Assembly (NCBI GenBank): GCA_012519695.1
Contig: JAAYPT010000063.1
Coordinates: 1-32,819 of the forward strand
Length of the DNA stretch: 32,819 bases
Origin: Clostridiales bacterium
GTDB taxonomy: Bacteria; Bacillota; Clostridia; Lachnospirales; Lachnospiraceae
Reading direction: 5' to 3'
A program made the translations under genes and the position numbers. Position 1 is the first letter of the stretch; every line of letters begins with the position of its first letter. This document shows, in pieces, positions 14,370 to 21,105 of the stretch. The notes beneath the pieces were generated by a model. That model was given only the letters and a program-made list of their open reading frames with translations. It was not told where the DNA came from and did not search any database.

Positions 14370-15047
14370 TTATACAAATCCGCCTGTGGTTCCTGCCACA
14401 CCCAATTGCAAAATCATTTTTACCAATTTCCACATTTCATTTAAAATCACGCTGTTCGCATAGCTTAAAGGACGTGTCAATGCTCCACTTACTAACAATA
14501 CAATTAAAATCAAGTTACTGTAACGCCGTATCTGACGGAAATATTGATTTACCTTTGGAATCAGTTCTCCCAATACATTAGAACCGTCTAACGGTGGCCA
14601 TGGAATCAGATTAAACACACCGAGACCTACGTTAATTACCGCAGAATAATAGGCAAGCAATACTCCTGTATAAACAATTTTTGAATATACATTTCCATAT
14701 TTTAACAATATTCCATATATAAGAAGCGAAAGAAATGCTAACAGGAAATTCATTGCTGGTCCTGCTAAAGACACCAAAATGGTTCCCCGCTTTTTATTCT
14801 TATAACATGCAGTATTGATGCGCACCGGCTTTGCCCAACCCATATGAAAAAACAGCAGGCACAAGGTTCCTGCCAAATCCAAATGTTTGAATGGATTTAA
14901 GGTTAATCTTCCGTCTTGTTTTGGTGTAGGATCTCCCATTTTATAGGACACATATCCATGTGCAAATTCGTGAAATGAAATGGCAATTAGATTTACCGGT
15001 GCCACATATAGCATTACCCTTAATTGATGCATATAGTAACTTAACAT
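14370..15047 (-). CDS. site-2 protease family membrane metallopeptidase
   Basis: This is a 225-residue intramembrane zinc metalloprotease of family M50, the short type without a PDZ domain. The zinc site HEFAH is near residue 27 in the first helix, and the second conserved motif NLIPWPPLDG, with the Asp ligand, is near residue 150. About five to six hydrophobic segments are present. Proteins of this type cut membrane-bound regulators, but the SpoIVFB role cannot be assigned without its partner. AAAGGA lies 9 bases before the ATG. It has its own sigma-A promoter. No terminator follows, and the small RNA promoter starts 15 bases before its stop, so read-through into the small RNA is possible. 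Confidence 0.9.
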   Translation of the reverse strand: MLSYYMHQLRVMLYVAPVNLIAISFHEFAHGYVSYKMGDPTPKQDGRLTLNPFKHLDLAGTLCLLFFHMGWAKPVRINTACYKNKKRGTILVSLAGPAMNFLLAFLSLLIYGILLKYGNVYSKIVYTGVLLAYYSAVINVGLGVFNLIPWPPLDGSNVLGELIPKVNQYFRQIRRYSNLILIVLLVSGALTRPLSYANSVILNEMWKLVKMILQLGVAGTTGGFV

Positions 15048-15083
15048 TTTTCTCAGTCCTTTTTCTCGTTGATTTTATAGTTA

Positions 15084-15112
15084 ATTATAAGCGTCCCCTG
15101 AAAAAGTAACAA
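15084..15112 (-). promoter_or_regulatory. sigma-A promoter of the site-2 protease gene
   Basis: TTGTTA (15107-15112), 17 bases and a perfect TATAAT (15084-15089) on the minus strand lie about 37 bases before the start codon. Confidence 0.75.
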
Positions 15113-15145
15113 GTTAAATTTTTATAAACTTTATTTTCAAAACTT

Positions 15146-15181
15146 AAAATGCCTTGAAGATACAAGACCTTCAAGGCATTT
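15146..15181 (-). terminator. intrinsic terminator of the Cys-rich membrane protein gene
   Basis: Thirteen-base perfect arms (AAATGCCTTGAAG and its complement) enclose a 9-base loop, and the minus strand continues with TTTT. It lies 13 bases after the stop codon at 15194. Confidence 0.9.
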
Positions 15182-15193
15182 CCGTTTTCTCTA

Positions 15194-15343
15194 TTATTGT
15201 TCTGTATGGCATCCGCTATGGCACCCGGAACAGTTTCCACCGCATCCGCTACAGGACTTTCCGTTCTTTTTATCCCTATGTAAAGAATAAACTGCCAATG
15301 CACAAACTGCTACAACTACTGCACCAACGATAACTGTACCCAT
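15194..15343 (-). CDS. FeoB-associated Cys-rich membrane protein
   Basis: This 49-residue gene is easily missed because a longer meaningless frame overlaps it. The product starts MGTVIVGAVVVAVCALAVYS, one transmembrane helix, then a basic stretch and a Cys/Gly/His cluster (CSGCGGNCSGCHSGC). This is the layout of the small Cys-rich membrane proteins usually found next to the ferrous iron transporter gene feoB. Their role in iron uptake is unclear; metal binding by the six clustered cysteines is likely. AGGAGG lies 8 bases before the ATG. A consensus promoter, an overlapping operator and a terminator make it a single-gene unit. No feoA or feoB is in the window. Confidence 0.88.
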   Translation of the reverse strand: MGTVIVGAVVVAVCALAVYSLHRDKKNGKSCSGCGGNCSGCHSGCHTEQ

Positions 15344-15383
15344 GTTACATACCTCCTATTTGAGAATGTATATCATTTATCAT

Positions 15384-15416
15384 GGTTAGTATATGCTAAC
15401 TTTTTGTATTTGTCAA
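15384..15416 (-). promoter_or_regulatory. promoter and operator of the Cys-rich membrane protein gene
   Basis: The promoter is near ideal: TTGACA (15411-15416), 17 bases, TATACT (15388-15393) on the minus strand. The palindrome GGTTAGTATATGCTAAC (15384-15400, plus strand; arms GTTAG/CTAAC with 6 bases between) covers the -10. A repressor there would block RNA polymerase. The same palindrome, 14 of 17 bases identical, lies at 22610-22626. Confidence 0.75.
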
Positions 15417-15419
15417 TAC

Positions 15420-17690
15420 CTACTTCAATTCTTCTCTGACAATTTTTGCCGCAGCTACCATATTTTTCAAACTTGCTTCTGTTTCTGGAATTCCTCTGGT
15501 TTTCAGTCCACAGTCCGGGTTTACCCATAACTTTTCCTTTGGAATTTTTTCTAACATTTTTCTTATAGCTCCTACGATTTCCTCTACGGATGGAACTCGT
15601 GGTGAATGGATGTCGTAAACACCAGGACCTGATTCTGTTTCAAATCCTACTTCTTTCAGTGCATCTAAGATTTCCAGTTTGGAACGAGATGCTTCAAAAG
15701 TAATTACATCTGCATCCATTGCATCAATATCCTTAATAATATCATCAAATTCACTATAACACATATGGGTATGAATCTGTGTTTCCGGTTTTACACCGCT
15801 ATGGCATAAGCGGAATGCTTCTAATGCCCAATCCAGATAATCACTGTGCCATTCTGCTTTTCGAAGTGGAAGTTTTTCTCTTAATGCCGCTTCGTCTATC
15901 TGAATCACGGAAATTCCTGCTGCTTCTAAGTCTAATACTTCCTGACGAATTGCAAGACCGATTTGAAATGCCATTTCTTTGTGAGATACATCTTCTCTTG
16001 GGAAAGACCAGTTCAAAATAGTTACAGGTCCTGTAAGCATTCCCTTCATTGGACGATTTGTCAAAGATGCTGCATATTGGGAATATTTTACAGTAATTGG
16101 CTCAATTCTCTTAACATCTCCGAAAATAACCGGTGGTTTTACACATCTTGTTCCATAAGACTGTACCCATGCATGCTCTGTGAAAACATATCCTCCAAAA
16201 TTTTCTCCGAAAAACTCTACCATGTCGTTACGCTCATATTCCCCATGTACTAAAACATCGATATCAAGTTTTTCCTGCTCCTCCACGCATTCCTTAATAA
16301 ATGCAAATACCTTCTCATCATATTGCTCTTTCGTAATTTCACCCTTACGGAAACGACTTCTGTTTGCCTTTACTTCCTTTGTCTGTGGAAATGAACCGAT
16401 TGTTGTTGTTGGTAATAACGGAAGCCCCATTCTTTCTCTCTGTAATTTCTGACGTTCTACCCTTGGCACATTTCTTACAAAATCTTTTTCCGTAAGTGCT
16501 GCTACTTTCTGACACACCTCTTCATCTTTCATACCACGTTCTGACTGAATAACTGATACATTTTTCTGATATGCTTCTTCTTTTGTGTAATCCTTTTCGG
16601 AAAGCTCTGCCAGTTCATGAATTTCTTCTAACTTTTCTTCTGCGTATGCAAAATACTTCAAAATATCCTGAGACAGTTTCTTCTCACTCTTTGTAGTATA
16701 AGGTACATGAAGCAAAGAACAGGAAGTAGTAAGTACCAACTTGTCAGTTGTCTTCTTTAATTCCTCTATCAGCTTCAGTTTTTTGTCATAGTCACATTTC
16801 CAAATGTTCTTACCATTTACAATACCTGCGTATAAGTACTTATCCGCTGGAAATCCATTTTCCTGAATCAATTTTTCGGTATATTTTCCTTCTACAAAGT
16901 CCAGTCCCAATCCATCGAATGCCAGTTTGGAAATCTCCTGATAACAATCACGCACGTCCCCAAAATATGTCTGTAACAGAACCTTTACACTTCCCTTTGC
17001 AGAAAGAATATCCTGATACAAGTCACAGAATAATTTTTTATCTGCACTGTCCATGTCTAATACTAATGCCGGTTCATCAATCTGAATCCACTCTACCCCA
17101 CGTTTCTCACATTCCTGTAATAATTCCTGAAATGCCTTTTTTACCGGTTCTACATAGCTTTCTTTTGCTACACCATTTTCTGCAACTGCCAATTTTAAGA
17201 ATGTATATGCTCCGATAGTTACCGGTCTTGGGCAAACACCTAATGCTTTTGCTTCTTCATATTCTGCAAACAGTTTGTCTGCCTGAAGCTTCAATTCCAT
17301 TCCATTTTCTAATTCCGGTACCATATAGTGATAGTTGGTATTGAACCACTTTTTCATGGCAAATGCCTTTACATCACCATGCTCTCCCTGATATCCTCTT
17401 GCCATTGCAAAATAGGTATCTAATGGTGACAGATTCAGTTTGCGGTATCTTTCCGGTACTGCATTTAACATAACTGCCAAGTCCAACATTCCGTCATAAT
17501 AGGAAAAGTCATTCACCGGGCTTATGGTAATTCCTGCTTGCTTTTGTTTTTTTAATTTTTCACTTCTCAGTGTTTTTGCTGTTTCTTTTAATTCTGCTTC
17601 TGTTACTTCTCCTCGCCAGTATTTTTCTATGGCAAATTTTAATTCTCTCATTTTTCCGATTCTCGGATATCCTACGATAGTTGTATTCAT
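15420..17690 (-). CDS. metE: cobalamin-independent methionine synthase MetE
   Basis: MetE moves a methyl group from 5-methyltetrahydropteroyl-triglutamate to homocysteine, forming methionine without vitamin B12. The 756-residue length fits the two-barrel enzyme: an N-terminal domain (starting TTIVGYPRIGKMRELKFA) and a C-terminal catalytic domain from about residue 415 (LPTTTIGSFPQT). The zinc ligands are visible as HMC near residue 640, Glu in ITFEASRSK, and Cys in NPDCGLKTRG near residue 727. A good ribosome site (AAGGAGG) precedes the ATG. No S-box riboswitch or T-box is present in the 159 bases upstream; control probably acts through the dyad at its -10 box. Confidence 0.98.
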   Translation of the reverse strand: MNTTIVGYPRIGKMRELKFAIEKYWRGEVTEAELKETAKTLRSEKLKKQKQAGITISPVNDFSYYDGMLDLAVMLNAVPERYRKLNLSPLDTYFAMARGYQGEHGDVKAFAMKKWFNTNYHYMVPELENGMELKLQADKLFAEYEEAKALGVCPRPVTIGAYTFLKLAVAENGVAKESYVEPVKKAFQELLQECEKRGVEWIQIDEPALVLDMDSADKKLFCDLYQDILSAKGSVKVLLQTYFGDVRDCYQEISKLAFDGLGLDFVEGKYTEKLIQENGFPADKYLYAGIVNGKNIWKCDYDKKLKLIEELKKTTDKLVLTTSCSLLHVPYTTKSEKKLSQDILKYFAYAEEKLEEIHELAELSEKDYTKEEAYQKNVSVIQSERGMKDEEVCQKVAALTEKDFVRNVPRVERQKLQRERMGLPLLPTTTIGSFPQTKEVKANRSRFRKGEITKEQYDEKVFAFIKECVEEQEKLDIDVLVHGEYERNDMVEFFGENFGGYVFTEHAWVQSYGTRCVKPPVIFGDVKRIEPITVKYSQYAASLTNRPMKGMLTGPVTILNWSFPREDVSHKEMAFQIGLAIRQEVLDLEAAGISVIQIDEAALREKLPLRKAEWHSDYLDWALEAFRLCHSGVKPETQIHTHMCYSEFDDIIKDIDAMDADVITFEASRSKLEILDALKEVGFETESGPGVYDIHSPRVPSVEEIVGAIRKMLEKIPKEKLWVNPDCGLKTRGIPETEASLKNMVAAAKIVREELK

Positions 17691-17710
17691 TTTCTCCTCC
17701 TTATTGCTCC

Positions 17711-17733
17711 GTTATTATGTCTCTCATTATAAC
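17711..17733 (-). promoter_or_regulatory. metE -10 box within an operator-like dyad
   Basis: A perfect TATAAT on the minus strand (17726-17731) lies inside the dyad GTTATTATG-tctct-CATTATAAC, with 8 of 9 bases symmetric. The -35 region (TTATAC, 18 bases upstream) is weak. A regulator binding the dyad would compete with RNA polymerase. Its identity cannot be read from the sequence. Confidence 0.5.
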
Positions 17734-17761
17734 GATACTCTTTCGTTCTGTATAATACCTA

Positions 17762-17808
17762 AAAACTCCTATTTGATATAGTTTTAAGTTATACCAAATA
17801 GGAGTTTT
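17762..17808 (-). terminator. intrinsic terminator of deoD
   Basis: Nineteen-base arms (17762-17780 and 17790-17808) pair on the minus-strand RNA with one G-U pair, around a 9-base loop, and end in TTTTT. It lies about 40 bases after the deoD stop and separates it from metE. Confidence 0.9.
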
Positions 17809-17849
17809 CCTATCGTAGTTATTTTATTTTTTCAAAATTCATCTAACTG

Positions 17850-18569
17850 CTAAGCTCTAATTGCTGTTTCCAATGCGATTTCTATCATTTTTCCAAATCC
17901 TAACTGACGTTCCTCAGAAGTTAACTCTTCTGGACGATAAATATGGTCAGAAATGGTTAAAATGCAAAGGGCATGTTTTCCTGCTCTTGCTGCATTTAAG
18001 TACAAGGCACCACTTTCCATTTCAACTGCTAATACGCCCATTTTCTTGAATGCATCCTTGCTGTTTGGTCTGTCATTGTAAAAGGCATCTTCAGATAAAA
18101 TATTTCCAACCTTTACTTCTGTTCCAAGGTCTTTTGCACTTTCTACCGCAGTACTTAACAAATGATAATCTGCCAATGGTGCTAAATGTCCCGGACAGCC
18201 GAACTGCTCCACATAATCGGACACCATAGATGCTCCCATACCGATTACCACATCCATGAGTTTAATATCATCCTGGATTGCACCGGCAGAACCGATACGA
18301 ATAATGTTGTCCACTCCATAAAAATTGAATAATTCATAGGAATAAATTCCGATGGATGGCATTCCCATTCCCGAACCCATAACAGAAATTTCTTTTCCCT
18401 TATATGTTCCGGTAAATGCCAACATGCCTCGTACCTGATTGACACATTTTACATTTTCTAAATAAGTCTCTGCTATAAATTTAGCGCGTAATGGGTCCCC
18501 CGGCATTAAAACTGTTTTTGCAAAATCCCCTTCTTTTGCTTCTATATGTGGTGTTGGTGTATTTGCCAT
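17850..18569 (-). CDS. deoD: purine-nucleoside phosphorylase DeoD type
   Basis: DeoD splits purine (deoxy)ribonucleosides with phosphate into base and sugar 1-phosphate for salvage, as a cytoplasmic hexamer. The 239-residue product shows the hexameric family motifs: MPGDPLRAKFIAE near residue 22, GSGMGMPSIGIYSYEL near residue 65, the ribose contact EMESGALY near residue 183, and TISDH with the catalytic Asp near residue 207. AAGGAG lies 7 bases before the ATG. It follows azlD by 51 bases without a terminator between them, so it may be part of the azlCD transcript. Confidence 0.97.
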   Translation of the reverse strand: MANTPTPHIEAKEGDFAKTVLMPGDPLRAKFIAETYLENVKCVNQVRGMLAFTGTYKGKEISVMGSGMGMPSIGIYSYELFNFYGVDNIIRIGSAGAIQDDIKLMDVVIGMGASMVSDYVEQFGCPGHLAPLADYHLLSTAVESAKDLGTEVKVGNILSEDAFYNDRPNSKDAFKKMGVLAVEMESGALYLNAARAGKHALCILTISDHIYRPEELTSEERQLGFGKMIEIALETAIRA

Positions 18570-18620
18570 AATCTATCTCCTTCTCTCGTTTTCTTTTAGT
18601 TTACCACTTTTTCCATATTT

Positions 18621-18926
18621 TTAAAAGGGCAAAAGTGCCACCAGAAATGCTGTTAAACTGGCGAATATTGCCACTTCAAAAAGTCCTTTTCCCCGATAAG
18701 CCAAAACTAATGCAACAATCACTCCTGCACTTGCCGTAAGAACAGATCCTGTTGCATAAAAAACTGCCGGGAAGGTCATCGCTCCCAGTACTGTATAAGG
18801 TATATATGCAAGGAAAGAACGTACGAATTTATTTTCTATCTTTTTTTGAAAAATTACGAATGGCAGTACACGAATCAGATAGGTGACACCAAACATAACA
18901 AGCATATAAATCCAAAAGTTATTCAT
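18621..18926 (-). CDS. azlD: branched-chain amino acid transport protein AzlD
   Basis: AzlD is the small subunit of the AzlCD exporter of branched-chain amino acids and their analogues. The 101-residue hydrophobic protein has about four transmembrane segments and the family start MLVMFGVTYLIRVLPF. GGAGG lies 9 bases before the ATG, and the gene overlaps the end of azlC by 8 bases, so the two are translated together. Confidence 0.92.
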   Translation of the reverse strand: MNNFWIYMLVMFGVTYLIRVLPFVIFQKKIENKFVRSFLAYIPYTVLGAMTFPAVFYATGSVLTASAGVIVALVLAYRGKGLFEVAIFASLTAFLVALLPF

Positions 18927-19635
18927 GTGTCTCTTCCTCCTCTGCTTCTTCCTTTACCGGAAATAGCCATGCTCCGATTGCAGATGCTATTACTGCGCAG
19001 ATAATAATGGCAAATCCACCGGAAATCTGATTTAATCCCGGTAAATAGTACAAACAAAAACTTAATGCAACTGCCAAAAGTACTATTAAAAGTACATTTC
19101 TGTTCTTCTTAGTAACCGGTACAACAATCGCAATAAACATTCCGTAAATAGCAAGTCCCAATGCAGAAACAATATTATTTGGTAAAACATCTCCCAGAAT
19201 GGCTCCTGACACGGTTCCTAAATGCCACCCTAAAATAGGTAAAACAATCAGTCCTGCAAAATATTTACTGCTGACTTCCCCTTCTCTACTCATAGCTACT
19301 GCGAATATTTCATCGGTAACACAAAATCCAAGTAACATTTTCTTCGGTGTATGAAACTCCCTTGTTACCTTTTGGGATAGGGAAATACTCATCAATGCAT
19401 ATCTTAAATTGATAATAAACTGTGAAATTGCCATTTCTATGTAAGAACCAGCCGCTGACATAATCGTAATTCCTGCAAACTGCCCCGCAGAGGTCACATT
19501 CATTACCGATACCACCAGTGCCTGCCACCAGTCAAGTCCACTTGCTACTGCCGCAATTCCAAATGTAAAGGACACAGAAAAATAGCCAATGCCTATGGCA
19601 CCGCCATCTTTTATGCCCTGTTTAAATTCATCCAT
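18919..19635 (-). CDS. azlC: branched-chain amino acid exporter AzlC
   Basis: AzlC is the large membrane subunit of the AzlCD exporter (LIV-E family). The 238-residue product has about seven transmembrane segments and the family signatures FSVSFTFGIAA near residue 20 and NVTSAGQFAG near residue 48, then INLRYALMSISLS. The frame also opens with a GTG at 19644, but AAGGGTG lies 6 bases before the ATG at 19635, and the GTG is part of that site. A promoter lies upstream. An exporter is usual where amino acids are plentiful; neighbouring metE and deoD are not functionally linked to it. Confidence 0.93.
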   Translation of the reverse strand: MDEFKQGIKDGGAIGIGYFSVSFTFGIAAVASGLDWWQALVVSVMNVTSAGQFAGITIMSAAGSYIEMAISQFIINLRYALMSISLSQKVTREFHTPKKMLLGFCVTDEIFAVAMSREGEVSSKYFAGLIVLPILGWHLGTVSGAILGDVLPNNIVSALGLAIYGMFIAIVVPVTKKNRNVLLIVLLAVALSFCLYYLPGLNQISGGFAIIICAVIASAIGAWLFPVKEEAEEEETHE

Positions 19636-19668
19636 TTTATTCACCCTTAGCCTTTGTATTATCCGTAT

Positions 19669-19698
19669 ATTTTACTATATTTTTCCTTCTTCTGTAAA
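19669..19698 (-). promoter_or_regulatory. sigma-A promoter of azlCD
   Basis: TTTACA (19693-19698), 18 bases and TAAAAT (19669-19674) on the minus strand each match consensus at five of six positions. The start codon is about 34 bases past the -10. The -35 touches the hairpin at 19698-19739. Confidence 0.65.
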
Positions 19699-19739
19699 GA
19701 ACCTACTACAAAAAATCGGATTTTTTGTGTTTAGGTTCT
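19698..19739. repeat. inverted repeat between divergent promoters
   Basis: AGAACCTA (19698-19705) pairs with TAGGTTCT (19732-19739) and, inside, ACAAAAAAT pairs with ATTTTTTGT around a 3-base loop. It abuts the -35 of azlC. It could be an operator or a terminator for an unseen short transcript. Confidence 0.55.
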
Positions 19740-19754
19740 ATTAGCAAAAGAGAC

Positions 19755-19832
19755 ATTTCTACAAACCGTAAAAACATTTTCCAGAAGCTTTTTTACAGTT
19801 TCTAAAATTCCTCTTGCCAAATTTCTACGAAC
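19755..19832. repeat. direct repeat and second hairpin before azlC
   Basis: On the minus strand GTTCGTAGAAAT (19821-19832) recurs as GTTTGTAGAAAT (19755-19766), 11 of 12 bases alike and 66 bases apart. Between them, arms at 19763-19774 and 19790-19801 form a 12-base stem that pairs best on the minus-strand RNA. No reading frame is present. One repeat lies within the promoter of the plus-strand gene. Confidence 0.45.
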
Positions 19833-19842
19833 CCATTACTAT
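19814..19842 (+). promoter_or_regulatory. promoter of the plus-strand small membrane protein gene
   Basis: TTGCCA (19814-19819), 17 bases and TACTAT (19837-19842) read toward the only plus-strand gene, 33 bases before its ATG. Confidence 0.6.
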
Positions 19843-19875
19843 ATTATTAAGAGAATTCTCAAAGAGGTATATAAT

Positions 19876-20088
19876 ATGAAAAAATCAAAACAAATTCTTG
19901 CTATTATTGGCATTATTTTACTGGTTGCACTTTACCTTTGCACATTGGTTCTGGCTGTTTTAGGAAAAGCATTTTTCACCGTATTTATGGCAGCACTTGT
20001 GCTTAGTATTGCACTACCGGTAATCTTATGGCTCTTCACCTTGATGCAAAAGTCAAGAAAAGAAAAAAATGAAAAGAAAAATTCTTAA
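19876..20088 (+). CDS. small two-helix membrane protein
   Basis: The 70-residue protein has two hydrophobic helices (about residues 7-28 and 34-57), separated by a short turn, and a very basic Lys/Glu-rich C-terminal tail. Similar short proteins are common in Lachnospiraceae, with no known role. AGAGG lies 8 bases before the ATG, a promoter lies upstream and a strong terminator begins just after the stop, so it is clearly a gene. It is the only one on the plus strand in this window and is divergent from azlCD. Confidence 0.8.
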   Translation: MKKSKQILAIIGIILLVALYLCTLVLAVLGKAFFTVFMAALVLSIALPVILWLFTLMQKSRKEKNEKKNS

Positions 20089-20089
20089 G

Positions 20090-20152
20090 AAAAAGCTGGC
20101 ACGGAAAGATAGGAGATAACACCTTCATATCCTTTCTGTGCTAGCTTTTTTT
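20090..20152 (+). terminator. terminator of the small membrane protein gene, probably bidirectional
   Basis: AAAAAGCTGGCACGGAAAG pairs with CTTTCTGTGCTAGCTTTTT on the plus-strand RNA using G-U pairs, and TTTTTTT ends it. The minus-strand reading ends in TTTTT, so it can also stop transcripts of the helicase gene that converge from the right. Confidence 0.9.
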
Positions 20153-20193
20153 CTGAGACAATTTTATCTTGCTTATACTTTTATATGTTGTTT

Positions 20194-21105
20194 CTATTGA
20201 AATAGTTTGGATAGATTACTCTTGTATACAATATGCAATTCATGTAATGCTCGTGTCACTGCCACATACAATAACTTAGCATCTCCTTCATTTTCCTCAT
20301 AAGCCTTTTCATTCGGATTCCACAAAATTACTGCATCAAATTCCAACCCCTTGGTAAGCTGAATTGGCAATACCATAACACCCTTTTTAAATTCTTCTTC
20401 CTCCCCCTCTACGCCTAATAATGTTTTCAGTTGTTGCCGTACCTCTTCTGCCTCTTTTTCATTTCGGCAAATGACTGCCGTTGTATCGTATCCGCGTTTC
20501 TGTATTTCTTCAATTATTGTAGCTGTTTTTTGCTCTGGTTTCTCTGTCTTACAAAATGCTACTTCTTTTCCATGTCGAATCACTGGCTGAATCTTATATT
20601 TTCCAAAAGAAGCCCTCTCTAATATCTTTCCTGCATACTCTGAAATCTCTATGGTATTTCGATAACTCTTTGCTAAAATATGAAATCTTAGTCGCTGTGG
20701 CTCAAAAATCTCTTTTTGTAAATCTTCCCAATCGTTCATACCGGTTTCATAATTAATGTTCTGTGATACATCTCCCATAATAGTAAAATAGCATCCCACT
20801 AATATTCTACTCAATACATAATAAACCATAGAACCAAAATCCTGCGCCTCATCCACTATAATCTGTCCAAACTGATCCTGCACCTCTTTTTCGGAAATTC
20901 GTTTTTGAATCAATGCAAGTGATGCCACGTCATAAACATCAAATTTTCCTTTTTTACTTCTTTCCAGCCACTCATCGGTATCAACCGCGTGCTTTTTTCC
21001 ATATTCTAATATAAAACTCTGGTATATGTTTAAAATATTCTTCTGCGCATTTTCCAACTTATAATAGCCACGATATTCCTTTATTTTTTTCCTTGCAATA
21101 CTCAT
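20194..21105 (-). CDS. HelD-like helicase, C-terminal part (frame-broken)
   Basis: This frame encodes the second half of a superfamily 1 helicase: motif II IIVDEAQDFG, AKSYRNT, QLTKGLEFDAVIL, and motif VI YVAVTRA near the end. It continues the protein encoded at 21059-22216 in another frame. Removing one A from the A7 run at 21084-21090 joins the halves as HEYCKEKIKEYRGYY with no gap. The ATG at 21105 has no good ribosome site and the part alone lacks the Walker A motif, so it is not an independent enzyme. HelD-type proteins pull RNA polymerase off DNA; UvrD-like repair enzymes are the alternative. Confidence 0.8.
   Translation of the reverse strand: MSIARKKIKEYRGYYKLENAQKNILNIYQSFILEYGKKHAVDTDEWLERSKKGKFDVYDVASLALIQKRISEKEVQDQFGQIIVDEAQDFGSMVYYVLSRILVGCYFTIMGDVSQNINYETGMNDWEDLQKEIFEPQRLRFHILAKSYRNTIEISEYAGKILERASFGKYKIQPVIRHGKEVAFCKTEKPEQKTATIIEEIQKRGYDTTAVICRNEKEAEEVRQQLKTLLGVEGEEEEFKKGVMVLPIQLTKGLEFDAVILWNPNEKAYEENEGDAKLLYVAVTRALHELHIVYKSNLSKLFQ

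Noticed and set aside
15085-15303. A 72-codon minus-strand frame over the Cys-rich membrane protein gene
   Set aside because: It has no ribosome site, runs through a terminator and into the promoter of the site-2 protease gene, and overlaps a better-supported gene in another frame.
15344-15390. Fur box before the Cys-rich membrane protein gene
   Set aside because: The TGATAAATGATATACATT stretch resembles Fur sites only if one base is removed; the GTTAG/CTAAC palindrome is a better candidate.
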